Positions 43,522 through 53,154 of a stretch of 64,000 nt of DNA are shown piece by piece. Both the position numbers and the translations under genes were made by a program. The number at the start of each line of letters is the position of its first letter. Position 1 is the first letter of the stretch. This DNA is from an uncultured Solirubrobacterales bacterium (GTDB taxonomy: Bacteria; Actinomycetota; Thermoleophilia; Solirubrobacterales; JACPNS01). The DNA lies in NCBI GenBank assembly GCA_937128795.1, contig CAKZMQ010000023.1:44497-108496 (forward strand), written 5' to 3'. Under the pieces are notes generated by a model. It ran no database searches and had not been told where the DNA came from. It saw only the letters and a program-made list of their open reading frames with translations.

Positions 43522-45028
43522 AGTTGGTGGCTGGGATTGCTGGGACTTTGATCTGGCGTTTTAGGATTTTGCCGGTTGCGGTTTTTGGTAGCTCGTCAAC
43601 TATCCAGATGTGGCGCGGGTATTTGTAGGCGGCGACGCGGTCCTTGACGAACTGCTGGACCTCATCGGTGGAGGCGGATTGGTCGGGCTTGAAGGCGATG
43701 GCCGCAGCGACCTCCTCGCCGTGGACCTCGTCGGGCACGCCGATCACGGCGGCCTCCATGATCGCCGGGTGCTCATAAAGCACTTCTTCGATCTCGCGCG
43801 GGTAGACGTTGTAGCCGCCGCGGATGATCAGCTCCTTCTTGCGGTCGACGATGAAGTAGTAGCCGTCGGCGTCCTTCTTGGCCATGTCGCCCGAAAGGAA
43901 CCAGTCGCCGCGCATGACTTCGGCGGTTGCATCGTCACGTCGCCAGTAGCCCTTCATCACGTTCGGACCCTTGATCGCGATCTCGCCGACGGCATCCGGG
44001 TCGTCGGCGATGTCGTTGGCGTCGTCGTCGACAAGCTTCATCTCGACGCCGTCGATCGGCGTTCCGATCGAGCCGGGCTTGGACGGGTTCTTCGGTTGGT
44101 TGAACGATGCGACGGGGGACGTCTCGGAGAGGCCATATCCCTCCAGCAACTTGCAGCCGAAGGCCGACTCGACGCCCTGAAGTACCTCGACCGGCAGCGA
44201 CGCACCGCCAGAGACACCGAACTTGATCGACGAAGAATCGATCTCCCCAATCGAAGGGTGATGCAGCATTGCGACGTACATCGTCGGCACGCCCATGAAG
44301 GTCGTCACCTTGTCGCGCTCGATGATCTCCAGCGCCTTGCCCGGCTCAAAACGCGGCAGCATCGTCACCGTGGCTCCGGCCTTCACGCCAGCATTCATCG
44401 CGCAGGTCTGACCGAACGAGTGGAAGAGGGGGAGGCCACCGAAGATCACGTCACCCGGTGCGAACTCGAACATCTCGCAGTTGGTAACGACATTGCTCAT
44501 CAGGTTCGAATGCGTAAGTTCGGCACCCTTCGGAGTGCCGGTCGTTCCCGAGGTGTAGAGAATCACCGCGGTGTCGGAAGGCTCGCGGTCGACGATCCCG
44601 TCGATCGGCGTCGCCGCGCCAAGCAGCGCTTCGAACTCGCCCGGCTTGACCAGCGTCAGCTCGGCACTGGTGTTCTCGGCACCGATCGCTGCGTCCTCAC
44701 CAAAGTCGTGCCATGCGTAGAGCGCCTTTGCCTGCGGATCGGCGAGGTAGAACTCGACCTCGCGGCCTTTCAGCAAGACGTTCATCGGCACCACGACGCC
44801 ACCGGCCTTGAGAATGCCGTAGTAGATGACCGGGAAATAGGGCACGTTCGGCAACATCAAGCCCACGCGGTCGCCGGGCTCGATGCCTCGTTGCTTGAGA
44901 TGCCCGGCGAACAGCGAGCTGGCGCCATCCAACTGGGCAAACGTCAACTCGACGTCGTCGAGCTTGAACGCGACAGATTCAGGATGAGCCGCGGCAGTCG
45001 CAGCGAGATTTTCAGCCAGATTGGCCAT
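43520..45028 (-). CDS. fadD: Long-chain fatty-acid-CoA ligase
   Basis: 502 aa ANL enzyme activating fatty acids to acyl-CoA. A3 is ILYTSGTTGTPKGAELTH, A5 is GYGLSETSP, A7 is LSGDMAKKDADGYYFIVDR, A8 is IIRGGYNVYPREIEE, and the catalytic Lys is in KTATGKILKRQI. It is distinct in sequence from the ligase at 4461. Its stop overlaps the terminator. It diverges from the MarR regulator with about 170 bp between starts, so MarR may regulate it. The alkane hydroxylase nearby suggests a role in alkane-derived fatty acid use (inferred). Confidence 0.93.
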   Translation of the reverse strand: MANLAENLAATAAAHPESVAFKLDDVELTFAQLDGASSLFAGHLKQRGIEPGDRVGLMLPNVPYFPVIYYGILKAGGVVVPMNVLLKGREVEFYLADPQAKALYAWHDFGEDAAIGAENTSAELTLVKPGEFEALLGAATPIDGIVDREPSDTAVILYTSGTTGTPKGAELTHSNLMSNVVTNCEMFEFAPGDVIFGGLPLFHSFGQTCAMNAGVKAGATVTMLPRFEPGKALEIIERDKVTTFMGVPTMYVAMLHHPSIGEIDSSSIKFGVSGGASLPVEVLQGVESAFGCKLLEGYGLSETSPVASFNQPKNPSKPGSIGTPIDGVEMKLVDDDANDIADDPDAVGEIAIKGPNVMKGYWRRDDATAEVMRGDWFLSGDMAKKDADGYYFIVDRKKELIIRGGYNVYPREIEEVLYEHPAIMEAAVIGVPDEVHGEEVAAAIAFKPDQSASTDEVQQFVKDRVAAYKYPRHIWIVDELPKTATGKILKRQIKVPAIPATN

Positions 45029-45155
45029 CTTCGATTCTTCCCCTTGAAGTTGTGATTCGAGACACGAGAGTCGCTATGAACGACGTTCAATTCCCGGGAT
45101 TGTAAGCATTCTCAGGCGGTCGCGACGCAAACGAAACCTCAGAAAATCACAACTA

Positions 45156-45190
45156 TTGCGTAAGAGAAATACTTGCGTAGACGATATAAT
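45156..45190 (+). promoter_or_regulatory. Promoter and repeat upstream of marR
   Basis: TTGCGTA occurs at 45156-45162 and 45173-45179, a 17-bp period. Consensus TATAAT lies at 45185-45190, seven bases before the marR ATG, predicting a leaderless mRNA. The repeats may be the autoregulatory MarR site. Confidence 0.5.
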
Positions 45191-45197
45191 TGCCTCC

Positions 45198-45731
45198 ATG
45201 AATAGCGAATCGAGCACTCCAGAGGCAGTCCCGTCAACCCCGGGCGGCGCGACCGTTGATCACTCACCCGAGGCGATCGCAACACAGATGCTTGAGTTCT
45301 TCGGCACGATCATGCGCAGCGGGCAGGCTCCGCTGGTTCAGGCGGCAGAGCGGTATGACCTGACGTTTTCGCAACTGAAGATCCTGTTCATTCTCAGCAC
45401 CAGCGACCGCGCCCAAGCGGTCAACGAGTTGGCCGAGGCGACGACGCTGTCGTTGCCTGCCGCCGGTCGTGCCGTCGACGCGGTCGTTCGCAGCGGTCTC
45501 GTCACCCGCACCGAGGACGCCGCTGATCGCCGCGTGAAACGAATCGCGCTCACCGAACTCGGTCAGCGAATCGCTGACGAGATCAACGAGACACGTGCTG
45601 CGCTGGTCCGTGGGATGGTGCTGAAACTTAACCAGAACGAGCGCCGGGCGCTCGCCGAGGCGCTCGGTCCGCTGGTCGCGGCGCTTCCGGCCAGAATGCA
45701 TTCGGAGGCAGCCAATGACGGCGCACGCTGA
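45198..45731 (+). CDS. MarR-family transcriptional regulator
   Basis: 177 aa. An acidic N-terminal tail precedes a MarR winged helix: YDLTFSQLKILFIL, QAVNELAEATTLSLPAAGRAVDAVV (recognition helix), and the wing GLVTRTEDAADRRVKRIALTELG with its DxRR motif. Members bind palindromic sites and are released by small phenolic or lipophilic ligands. The stop overlaps the start of the DHA2 exporter by 17 bp, the classical marR-efflux pair. ATG 45198 is placed seven bases after TATAAT. Confidence 0.9.
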   Translation: MNSESSTPEAVPSTPGGATVDHSPEAIATQMLEFFGTIMRSGQAPLVQAAERYDLTFSQLKILFILSTSDRAQAVNELAEATTLSLPAAGRAVDAVVRSGLVTRTEDAADRRVKRIALTELGQRIADEINETRAALVRGMVLKLNQNERRALAEALGPLVAALPARMHSEAANDGAR

Positions 45732-47277
45732 AGACCCAACAACCACGGATGACGCGGTACCAGACGTTTTGTTCGACCGGCGTCTGATCCAGATCTCCGC
45801 AGTCGTCGTGCTCGGCATCATCATGTCGATCCTCGACACCACGATCGTCAACGTCGCCCTCGACACGCTCTCGCGCGACTTCAACACTGACCTCGCCGAC
45901 ATCCAGTGGGTCGCGACCGGTTATCTGCTGGCAATCGCCACGGTGATTCCGCTCACCGGTTGGGCAGCCGACCGATTCGGCACCAAACGACTGTTCATGG
46001 TCTCGGTTTTTCTGTTCGTGGTCGGATCGGCCCTCTGCGGTGCCGCCTGGTCCTCAGGCTCGCTGATCTTCTTCCGCGTACTCCAGGGCATCGGCGGCGG
46101 ACTGATCATGCCGGCCGGCATGACGATTCTCACTCAGGCCGCCGGCCCGCAGCGCGTCGGCCGGATGATGGGCGTGATCGGCGTGCCGATGCTGCTCGCG
46201 CCGATCGTCGGGCCGATCCTCGGCGGATACCTCGTCGAGGACGTCTCGTGGCGCTGGATCTTCTACGTCAACGTGCCGATCGGGGCGATCGCGTTGACGC
46301 TCGCGTACAAATTTCTTGATGCCGACAAGCCCCGTCCGACCGAGCGCCTCGACCTTCGCGGGCTTGCATTGCTTTCGCCGGGTCTGGCGCTGTTCGTATA
46401 TGGCCTGGCCGAGACCGGGATCAACGGCGGTTTTGAATCGCCGATGGTGATCGCACCGATGCTGATCGGCGCCGCCTTGATCATGGCGTTCATTTTCCAC
46501 GCGGCGCGGGACTCGTTCCCGTTGATCGACGTACGGCTGTTCAAGCAGAAAACGATGGCGTTCGCATCAATGACGACATTCTTTTTGGCAGTCGCCTTCT
46601 TCGGATCGATGATCCTGATGCCGCTCTACTTCCAGGTGGTGCGCGGACTCGGTGCCTTCGACGCCGGGCTGCTGATTGCGCCGCAGGGCATCGGGGCGGC
46701 GCTGATGATGCCGATCTCGGGCAAGATCACCGACAAGTATGGTGCGGGACGGATCGTCCCATTCGGCGCAATCGTCTTGATGTTCGCGACGCTGGAGCTG
46801 ACCCAGCTCGGCGCCGACACTTCGTACTGGCAGATCTGCGGAACGCTGTTCGTGATGGGTCTGGGCATGGGATCCACGATGATGCCAGCGATGTCCGCGG
46901 CATTCGGCGCGATGCAGCACGACGAGGTGCCGCGAGCGACATCGGCGCTGAACGTGATCCAGCGAGTCGGCGGATCGATCGGCGTGGCGTTGCTGTCGGT
47001 GATCCTCACGACACAGATCACCAACACGTTGCCGGTGGCCGCATCCGGTGAAGCCGGCCTTCAATCTGCCCAATCACTGCCGCCGGCGGCGCTGGAGACG
47101 GTCGCACCGATCATCGCCGACGCTTTCGGCCACACTTACTGGTGGTCGCTCGGGCTGCTCGTGCTGATGTTCATCCCGTCGTTGTTCCTACCCAAGCACG
47201 GAACCGATGAGAACATCGCGCGGATGGCGGCGAGCCGCGCCGAGCAGGCCGAGGCCGCTGCTGCGGCACAGCCGTAA
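45715..47277 (+). CDS. MFS drug/proton antiporter, DHA2 (EmrB/QacA) family
   Basis: 520 aa with about 14 transmembrane segments. Motifs are SILDTTIVNVALDTL, IQWVATGYLLAIA, WAADRFGTKRLFM, GRMMGVIGVPMLLAPIVGPILGGYL and a C-terminal GTDENIARMAAS tail. It should export lipophilic compounds by proton antiport, induced through the upstream MarR. The ATG at 45715 lies inside the marR 3' end. It converges with alkB, 14 bp between stops. Confidence 0.92.
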   Translation: MTAHAEDPTTTDDAVPDVLFDRRLIQISAVVVLGIIMSILDTTIVNVALDTLSRDFNTDLADIQWVATGYLLAIATVIPLTGWAADRFGTKRLFMVSVFLFVVGSALCGAAWSSGSLIFFRVLQGIGGGLIMPAGMTILTQAAGPQRVGRMMGVIGVPMLLAPIVGPILGGYLVEDVSWRWIFYVNVPIGAIALTLAYKFLDADKPRPTERLDLRGLALLSPGLALFVYGLAETGINGGFESPMVIAPMLIGAALIMAFIFHAARDSFPLIDVRLFKQKTMAFASMTTFFLAVAFFGSMILMPLYFQVVRGLGAFDAGLLIAPQGIGAALMMPISGKITDKYGAGRIVPFGAIVLMFATLELTQLGADTSYWQICGTLFVMGLGMGSTMMPAMSAAFGAMQHDEVPRATSALNVIQRVGGSIGVALLSVILTTQITNTLPVAASGEAGLQSAQSLPPAALETVAPIIADAFGHTYWWSLGLLVLMFIPSLFLPKHGTDENIARMAASRAEQAEAAAAAQP

Positions 47278-47291
47278 CGGGCTGCTCACGA

Positions 47292-48473
47292 TCAGCCAGG
47301 CCAGCGCCGTTCAATCCGCGGGCGCGCGCGTGGCTGGATGTTCGCTCTGTCGATGTCGCCGCCGTAGTGGGCGACGAGCCGTTTGTCCATCACAGCGTTC
47401 CAGATCGGCGGGAACACGGCGATCAAGATCATCGTCGCGTAGCCCGATGGAAGCTGCGGCGCCTCGTCGACGTGCATTAGTGCCTGGTAGCGGCGCGTCG
47501 GGTTTGCGTGGTGATCGCTGTGTCGCTGCAAGTGGTAGAGGAAGACGTTGGACCACTGGTTGTTGCTGTTCCAGCTGTGAACCGGCAGGCAGCGCTCGTA
47601 GCGACCGTCCTCCTTCTTCTGGCGAAGCAGACCGTAGTGCTCGACGTAGTTGACGACTTCGAGCAGGGTGAAGCCAAGGACGGCCTGGATCAAGAGATAG
47701 GGAAGTATCTCGATTCCGAAGACGGCAGTCAGCCCGACAAAGAGCACGACGCTCATCAACCATGCGTTGAGAATGTCGTTCTTCAACGTCCAACGGCTCT
47801 TGCCAAGCCGTGCGAAGCGCTCGCTCTCAAGTCGCCAAGCCGACCTCAGGCTTCCGATCACCGTGCGCGGGAGGAAAACGAAGAAGTTCTCGCCCATGCG
47901 TGAGCTGGCCGGGTCCTCGGGAGTCGATACTCGCACGTGGTGCCCACGATTGTGCTCGATGAAGAAGTGGCCGTAGAACGTCTCTGCGAGGGCGATCTTC
48001 GCGAGCCAGCGTTCAAGTTTCGGCTTCTTGTGACCGAGTTCGTGCGCGACCGCGATCGCGATCCCGCTGGTCATCGCCACCGTCGTCGCAAGGCCGATCT
48101 TGTCAAGCGTCGTGATGTCGGCATAGGCCCAGATCCAGCAGGCCCAGACCAACGCCGCGTATTGGATCGGCAGAAAGGCGTAGGTGATGTGCCGGTAGTA
48201 CTTGTCGTTCTCGAGCCACTCAATCAGAGATTCGGGTGGATTGGACCCATCGAGACCGGCGATCGTGTCGACGAAGGGAAAGATCAAGAAGACCAGGATC
48301 GGGCCGTACCACCAACTGATTCCCCAGCCCGTGAGTTCGTAGAGCAGTCCGGCACCGAATGGAATGGTCGGGACAAGCAGACCGAGCATCCACGCGTAGC
48401 GCTTGCGATCGTGCCACGCAAGTTCGTCGTCGGCGACTGCATCGGCTGAGAACTGCTGGGCATTTACTGACAT
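47292..48473 (-). CDS. alkB: Alkane 1-monooxygenase, AlkB-type
   Basis: 393 aa integral-membrane di-iron hydroxylase with six hydrophobic segments. All four His motifs of the family are present: HELGHKK, EHNRGHHVRVSTPEDPASS, NYVEHYGLLR and LQRHSDHHANP. It oxidises the terminal carbon of medium to long alkanes, receiving electrons from rubredoxin. No rubredoxin domain is fused and no rubredoxin or rubredoxin reductase gene is adjacent. A consensus GGAGGT lies six bases before the ATG. A 15-bp palindrome (AAACT TGGAG AGTTT, 48500-48514) lies in the leader. Confidence 0.95.
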   Translation of the reverse strand: MSVNAQQFSADAVADDELAWHDRKRYAWMLGLLVPTIPFGAGLLYELTGWGISWWYGPILVFLIFPFVDTIAGLDGSNPPESLIEWLENDKYYRHITYAFLPIQYAALVWACWIWAYADITTLDKIGLATTVAMTSGIAIAVAHELGHKKPKLERWLAKIALAETFYGHFFIEHNRGHHVRVSTPEDPASSRMGENFFVFLPRTVIGSLRSAWRLESERFARLGKSRWTLKNDILNAWLMSVVLFVGLTAVFGIEILPYLLIQAVLGFTLLEVVNYVEHYGLLRQKKEDGRYERCLPVHSWNSNNQWSNVFLYHLQRHSDHHANPTRRYQALMHVDEAPQLPSGYATMILIAVFPPIWNAVMDKRLVAHYGGDIDRANIQPRARPRIERRWPG

Positions 48474-48547
48474 CGCGCTACCTCCATGCGGTTTGCTTCA
48501 AACTTGGAGAGTTTCGAGGATTACATGAAACGATGCAACCGTAGGGA

Positions 48548-50260
48548 CTACGGATAGGAGACCAAGTGACCGCCCTTGAGCGCGAGCGCGCGATCGAACT
48601 GATCGACCGAGCGGTCGTCGTGAGTGATCACCAACACGCCGGTCGCGGGCGGCGTGTCGCCGATGATCGCGTCGATCAGGGCGTCGGCGTTTTCGCGGTC
48701 GAGCTGCGCGGTTGGCTCGTCGAGAATCAAGAATCGCGACTGCGCGAGCAGGCCACGGGCAAATGCGATGCGCTGACGCTGGCCACCGGAAAGATTGTCG
48801 CCGTGTTCACCTACCAACGTCTCCAGCCCCTTCGGCAGTGATGCGAGCCAATCGCCCAGTCCTACGCGAGTGAGGATCGCTGTCAAGTCTGCGTCGTCCG
48901 CGTCTGGTTTTGCGATCAACAGGTTCTCGCGAATCGTCGTCGTGAAGAGAAATCCTGTCTGGCCTTCGAGGCGCACGGCTCGGCGAACGGCATCGGCGTC
49001 GACCAGTCGTACATCCGTGCCACCGAGCGTGACCGAGCCCGCAGTCGGATCGAGAAAGCGCACGAGCAGGTTCGCGATCGTCGACTTACCACTGCCGCTC
49101 GGGCCGATCAGTGCGACGCGCTCTCCCGGTTGGAGGACGAAGTCGGCGTCGCGCAGCAGCATTGGCTCATCGTCGCCGTACGAGAACGACACGCCGCTCA
49201 GCTCGAGCGCGCCGACACTCGGAATTGGAAGCGGTTCGCTGGCCCGGACGATCGGCGATTCACGATCGAGGACATCGCCGATGCGCCCCGCGGCCGTTCG
49301 GCTGTGCTCGGCGCTCTGCGCAGCGGTGCTGAGCGGGTTGACCGCCTCGAAGACGCCCATCGCCAGAAACAGCAGCACGGCGATCGCGACACCGGGAAGC
49401 GCGCCATCAGCGGACCCGGCGACAGCCAGGGCGAGCACGGCCACCACGGTCAGACCACCGATCAGCGAACTCAGGGCGACTGCGGCGCTGCCTGCGAACG
49501 AATCGCGCATTTGGATCGTGCGCAAACGTTCGCCCGAGCGCTCGATCTGACTCGCGAGTTTGGCGTCGGCCCCGCTGGTCACCAGTTCGGCACCGCCATC
49601 AATGGCATCAATCAACTCACCGGTCAACTCGGCGCGTGCCGGGGCCTGTCGCTGTGCCCCCGATCTGGCGAGCCACGCCGACCAGGCTGGTGCGAGCGTC
49701 GCAGAAAGCAAAATGCCGGCGCAAAGCGCAGCGGCAACGGTTGGCAGGAGCAGCAGGCAAGCGATCAGAATCGCCACAGAAGCCAGCAACGCCGCGGGTG
49801 GTGGCACCAGGACGCGCACGTAGAGATCTTTGAGCGCCTCCACATCGGCAACGAATGCGCTGAGCAAATCTGCTCCGCCTGCGCGCACGCCGCCGGGCAC
49901 GAGTGGAACCAGGCGGGCGAAGAAACGTGAACGTAGCCGGGCGAGCGAGGCGAGTGCGATGTCGTGCGTGACGATCCGTTCGCTGTATCGCAGCACGGCT
50001 CTGGCGACGCCGAATGCGCGGACACCGACGATCGCGACAGTCAGTGTGAGGATCGGTGGTTGCAGTGCGGCCTTGCTGATCAGATAGCCGGAGGTTCCGA
50101 GCAACGCCGCACCGGCCAGCACCGCTGCGGCCGAAAGCGTGACCGCCAGCACGAACTTGCCGCGTGGCACGCCGCCCTCTCGGAGTATTCCGCGCAGCGA
50201 GTTCGACCTGGTCGATTCGCCCGCTGCCGCTGCCGCTGCTGATCCTGAGCCGGTCGCCAT
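48548..50260 (-). CDS. cydC: Thiol reductant ABC exporter subunit CydC
   Basis: 570 aa half-transporter: six-TM ABC exporter domain then a nucleotide-binding domain. Motifs are Walker A GPSGSGKST, signature NLSGGQRQR, Walker B FLILDEPT and H-loop VLVITHDDR. With CydD it exports glutathione or cysteine-type thiols needed for cytochrome bd assembly. Its ATG shares one base with the cydD stop, and GGAGG is upstream. Last gene of cydABDC. Confidence 0.92.
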   Translation of the reverse strand: MATGSGSAAAAAAGESTRSNSLRGILREGGVPRGKFVLAVTLSAAAVLAGAALLGTSGYLISKAALQPPILTLTVAIVGVRAFGVARAVLRYSERIVTHDIALASLARLRSRFFARLVPLVPGGVRAGGADLLSAFVADVEALKDLYVRVLVPPPAALLASVAILIACLLLLPTVAAALCAGILLSATLAPAWSAWLARSGAQRQAPARAELTGELIDAIDGGAELVTSGADAKLASQIERSGERLRTIQMRDSFAGSAAVALSSLIGGLTVVAVLALAVAGSADGALPGVAIAVLLFLAMGVFEAVNPLSTAAQSAEHSRTAAGRIGDVLDRESPIVRASEPLPIPSVGALELSGVSFSYGDDEPMLLRDADFVLQPGERVALIGPSGSGKSTIANLLVRFLDPTAGSVTLGGTDVRLVDADAVRRAVRLEGQTGFLFTTTIRENLLIAKPDADDADLTAILTRVGLGDWLASLPKGLETLVGEHGDNLSGGQRQRIAFARGLLAQSRFLILDEPTAQLDRENADALIDAIIGDTPPATGVLVITHDDRSVDQFDRALALKGGHLVSYP

Positions 50261-52020
50261 CACGTTGCCTCCGATGCCGATTGGTCTTCCAGGCGGTCGG
50301 AGATATCCCGGACCAGGCAACGGCCGGACGCGGGGCGGCTTGCGCGGTCGTTGCCAGCGATCGCGCCCACTCGTCCATCGCGGACAAGCAGGACGTCATC
50401 GGCCAGCTCGGCCGTGGACGTGTCGTGGGTGATCAGCAACAGTGTGCGCCCCTGTGCCAGCGACGTGATCGCCCGTTGTATGCGGTGCACGGCGGCGGGG
50501 TCGAGGTACGCGGTTGGTTCGTCGAGCACTATCAACGGAGAGCTGCGCATCCACGCTCGGGCCAGTCCGACGCGCTGCCGCTCGCCGAGCGACAGTTCGC
50601 GACCGCCGTCGCCCACACGAGTTTCCAGACCGTTGGGAAGGGCGGCTACGAGTTCCTCCAGACCGACCACGGCAAGCGCAACGTCGAGCGCCTTCTTCGA
50701 GTTCTTACGGCAGCCGAGCAGGATGTTCTCGCGCAGTGAACTGGCGAAGATGTGCGGCCGCTGCGGCACCCAAGCAGTTATCGCGTGCCACTTCTGCGGA
50801 TCAAAATCGCGCAGATCGACGCCGCCGCAGATCACGCGGCCCTCGGAGGGATCGAGCAGGCGCAGCGCCAAGGCTGCAATCGTCGACTTGCCTGCGCCGC
50901 TCTCGCCCAGCAGTGCCAGTGACCTTCCCGGCGCGAGTGAAAACGAGACGTCGCGCAACACCGCGTTTTCGTGCCCTGGGTAGGCAAAGTCCACACCCTC
51001 GAAGCGCATTTCGCCGCTCGCCGGTGACGGCGTGGGCAACGGTCTGGTCGGCGCGCTGATCGTGGGCGGTTGGTCGAGCACGGCGTAGATCCGTTCTGCG
51101 GCAGCGACTCCATCGGCGGCTGCGTGATACTGCGCGCCCACCTGCCTGAACGGTTGATACAGCTCGGGTGCCAACAACAGCACCGTCAGCCCCGCCTGAA
51201 AGCCCAACGCGCCTTCGGCCAGTTGGACGCCGACGACCGCCGCGACCAATCCGGTACCGATCATCGCCAGCAGCTCGAGTACGAGCGCCGACGTGAAGGC
51301 GATACGCAGCGTGCCCATCGTCTCTTCCTTGAAGCGGTCACCGACGCGTTCGATCGTCTCTTGCTGCGCGTCGGCACGCCCATGCGCACGCAACGTCGGG
51401 AGTCCGCGCACGACGTCGAGAAAATGCGCTGACATCAACGAGAGCGCCTGCCAACGCAAACGCGTCGCGTCTTCTGCGGAGCGACCGATCAGGATCATGA
51501 AGACTGGAATCAGTGGTGCGGTGATCAACAGCACGATTGCCGACGGCCAGTTGTTGAATGCTGCAACGATCAGGATCGTCGGGGGCACCAACGCCGTGAG
51601 AATCACTTGCGGTAGGTACTTCGCGAAGTACGTCTCGAGTGAATCCACGCCCTGCACGGCCGCCGCCGCAAGTTCCCCCGACCGTTCGCCTTGGCCAGAG
51701 TTCGGACGTTCGACCAGAATGTGTCGGACGAGTCGGCCACGCAAACGCGCCATCACGCGCTGCGCGCCGAGCCGACCGGTCAGCTCAAAGCCGCCGGCCA
51801 GCAGCGCGCGAAGCAGCGCGACGGCGGCCAGCAGGATCAGCGGCATTGAAAGCTCTGCCAATTCTGCGCCGCCGATGAATGCCTCGGAGACGACGTACGC
51901 CATGAGTGCCGCTTGCGCGACGATCGCGATCGCAGTCAGCGCGCCGAGCAAGCCACTCGCCACGAGCATCGAGCGAGCGGCGTTGCCTCCGCGCAGCAGC
52001 CTCCGCGCGGTTGCGTTCAT
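50260..52020 (-). CDS. cydD: Thiol reductant ABC exporter subunit CydD
   Basis: 586 aa half-transporter. The membrane domain is followed by Walker A GESGAGKST, a degenerate signature (ELSLGERQR instead of LSGGQ), Walker B LIVLDEPT and ITHDTST. It pairs with CydC; the two NBDs are asymmetric, since CydC keeps a canonical signature. The ATG overlaps the cydB stop (ATGA, four bases). A longer frame upstream lies within cydB and is rejected. Confidence 0.92.
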   Translation of the reverse strand: MNATARRLLRGGNAARSMLVASGLLGALTAIAIVAQAALMAYVVSEAFIGGAELAELSMPLILLAAVALLRALLAGGFELTGRLGAQRVMARLRGRLVRHILVERPNSGQGERSGELAAAAVQGVDSLETYFAKYLPQVILTALVPPTILIVAAFNNWPSAIVLLITAPLIPVFMILIGRSAEDATRLRWQALSLMSAHFLDVVRGLPTLRAHGRADAQQETIERVGDRFKEETMGTLRIAFTSALVLELLAMIGTGLVAAVVGVQLAEGALGFQAGLTVLLLAPELYQPFRQVGAQYHAAADGVAAAERIYAVLDQPPTISAPTRPLPTPSPASGEMRFEGVDFAYPGHENAVLRDVSFSLAPGRSLALLGESGAGKSTIAALALRLLDPSEGRVICGGVDLRDFDPQKWHAITAWVPQRPHIFASSLRENILLGCRKNSKKALDVALAVVGLEELVAALPNGLETRVGDGGRELSLGERQRVGLARAWMRSSPLIVLDEPTAYLDPAAVHRIQRAITSLAQGRTLLLITHDTSTAELADDVLLVRDGRVGAIAGNDRASRPASGRCLVRDISDRLEDQSASEAT

Positions 52021-53144
52021 GCCTTCGGTCCATCGGTTGCCCCCCCAGCTGAAGCTGGACCAGATGAGGATGGCCCACCTGGCGTGCCTCCGGTCTTCTC
52101 GGCGATCAGATCGATCGGTGACTTCATGTCGTCGAAGTCCTCGGTCGAGAGGCGGTGACGGAACACGTAGTAGGTCCAACCCTGATAGGCGAGCACCACA
52201 GGGACAAAGATCACCGCGACGACGGTCATCACGCTGAGTGTGTAATTGGTCGACGCCGATTCGTGCAACGTCATGTTGAACGCCGCAGCAGTGCTTGACA
52301 CCATCGTGTTCGGGAAAAGGTCTATGAACAGCGCTATGAACATGCCGGCGATCGACACCGCGGTACCCGCAAACGCTCGCAATGGGTTGCGATTCGAAGC
52401 GGTGATCGCGTAAACGGCGCCGAAGACCGCGACCGCAGCAACGGCTGCAGAAATCCATTCGATCCCGTCGCCGCGGCTTTGATTGACGAGCGTCCAGACC
52501 AGAAAGCCCGTTACCGCCAGCGCCGACAATGGCGCGAATCGGTTCGCAAGTGACCGCGCACGAGCCTCAACCTCGCCCGTCGTGCGTAGCGACAGAAACA
52601 GCGCGCCGTGCGTCAAGAACAGCAGCACGGTCGTCACGCCGCCGAGCAAGGCATATGGATTGAGCAGCGTGAAGAGATTGCCGGTGTACATCATCTCGGC
52701 ATTGATCGGAACGCCATTGACGATGTTCGCCCAGGCGACACCCCAGAGCAGTGAGGCGAGGAAGCTCCCACCGATCAAGCTCCATTCCCACGTTGCACGC
52801 CACCCGGGAGAGTCGTTCTTGCCCCAGAACTCGAACGAGATCCCGCGCATGATCAGCGCGGCGAGGATCAGGAACAGCGCCAGATAGAACCCGGAGAACA
52901 GCGTCGCGTACCACTCTGGGAAGGCGGCGAACGTGGCACCACCGGCAACCAGCAGCCAGACCTCGTTTCCGTCCCACAGCGGCCCGATCGAATGGAGGAC
53001 CATGCGCTTCTCGGTGTCGTCCTTTCCGACCACTCGCAGCAGCATGCCGACGCCGAAGTCGAAACCTTCGAGGATGAAGTAGCCGAGCCAGAGAACTGCG
53101 ATCAGGATGAACCAGATCACTTCGAGTGTCGTGAATTCAGTCAT
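52017..53144 (-). CDS. cydB: Cytochrome bd ubiquinol/menaquinol oxidase subunit II
   Basis: 375 aa with about eight transmembrane segments. The family sequence VIWFILIAVLWLGYFILEGFDFGVG at the start, GPLWDGNEVWLLVAGG and MRGISFEFWGK are conserved. It partners CydA in the high-affinity quinol oxidase. The C-terminal 25 residues are Gly/Ser/Pro-rich, unlike the usual short end. Start 10 bp after the cydA stop. Confidence 0.95.
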   Translation of the reverse strand: MTEFTTLEVIWFILIAVLWLGYFILEGFDFGVGMLLRVVGKDDTEKRMVLHSIGPLWDGNEVWLLVAGGATFAAFPEWYATLFSGFYLALFLILAALIMRGISFEFWGKNDSPGWRATWEWSLIGGSFLASLLWGVAWANIVNGVPINAEMMYTGNLFTLLNPYALLGGVTTVLLFLTHGALFLSLRTTGEVEARARSLANRFAPLSALAVTGFLVWTLVNQSRGDGIEWISAAVAAVAVFGAVYAITASNRNPLRAFAGTAVSIAGMFIALFIDLFPNTMVSSTAAAFNMTLHESASTNYTLSVMTVVAVIFVPVVLAYQGWTYYVFRHRLSTEDFDDMKSPIDLIAEKTGGTPGGPSSSGPASAGGATDGPKA

Positions 53145-53154
53145 CGTCAGTCTC

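Noticed and set aside
43610..45055. A 481-residue open frame antisense to fadD
   Set aside because: Same effect of high-GC codon use; the fadD motifs fix the true strand.
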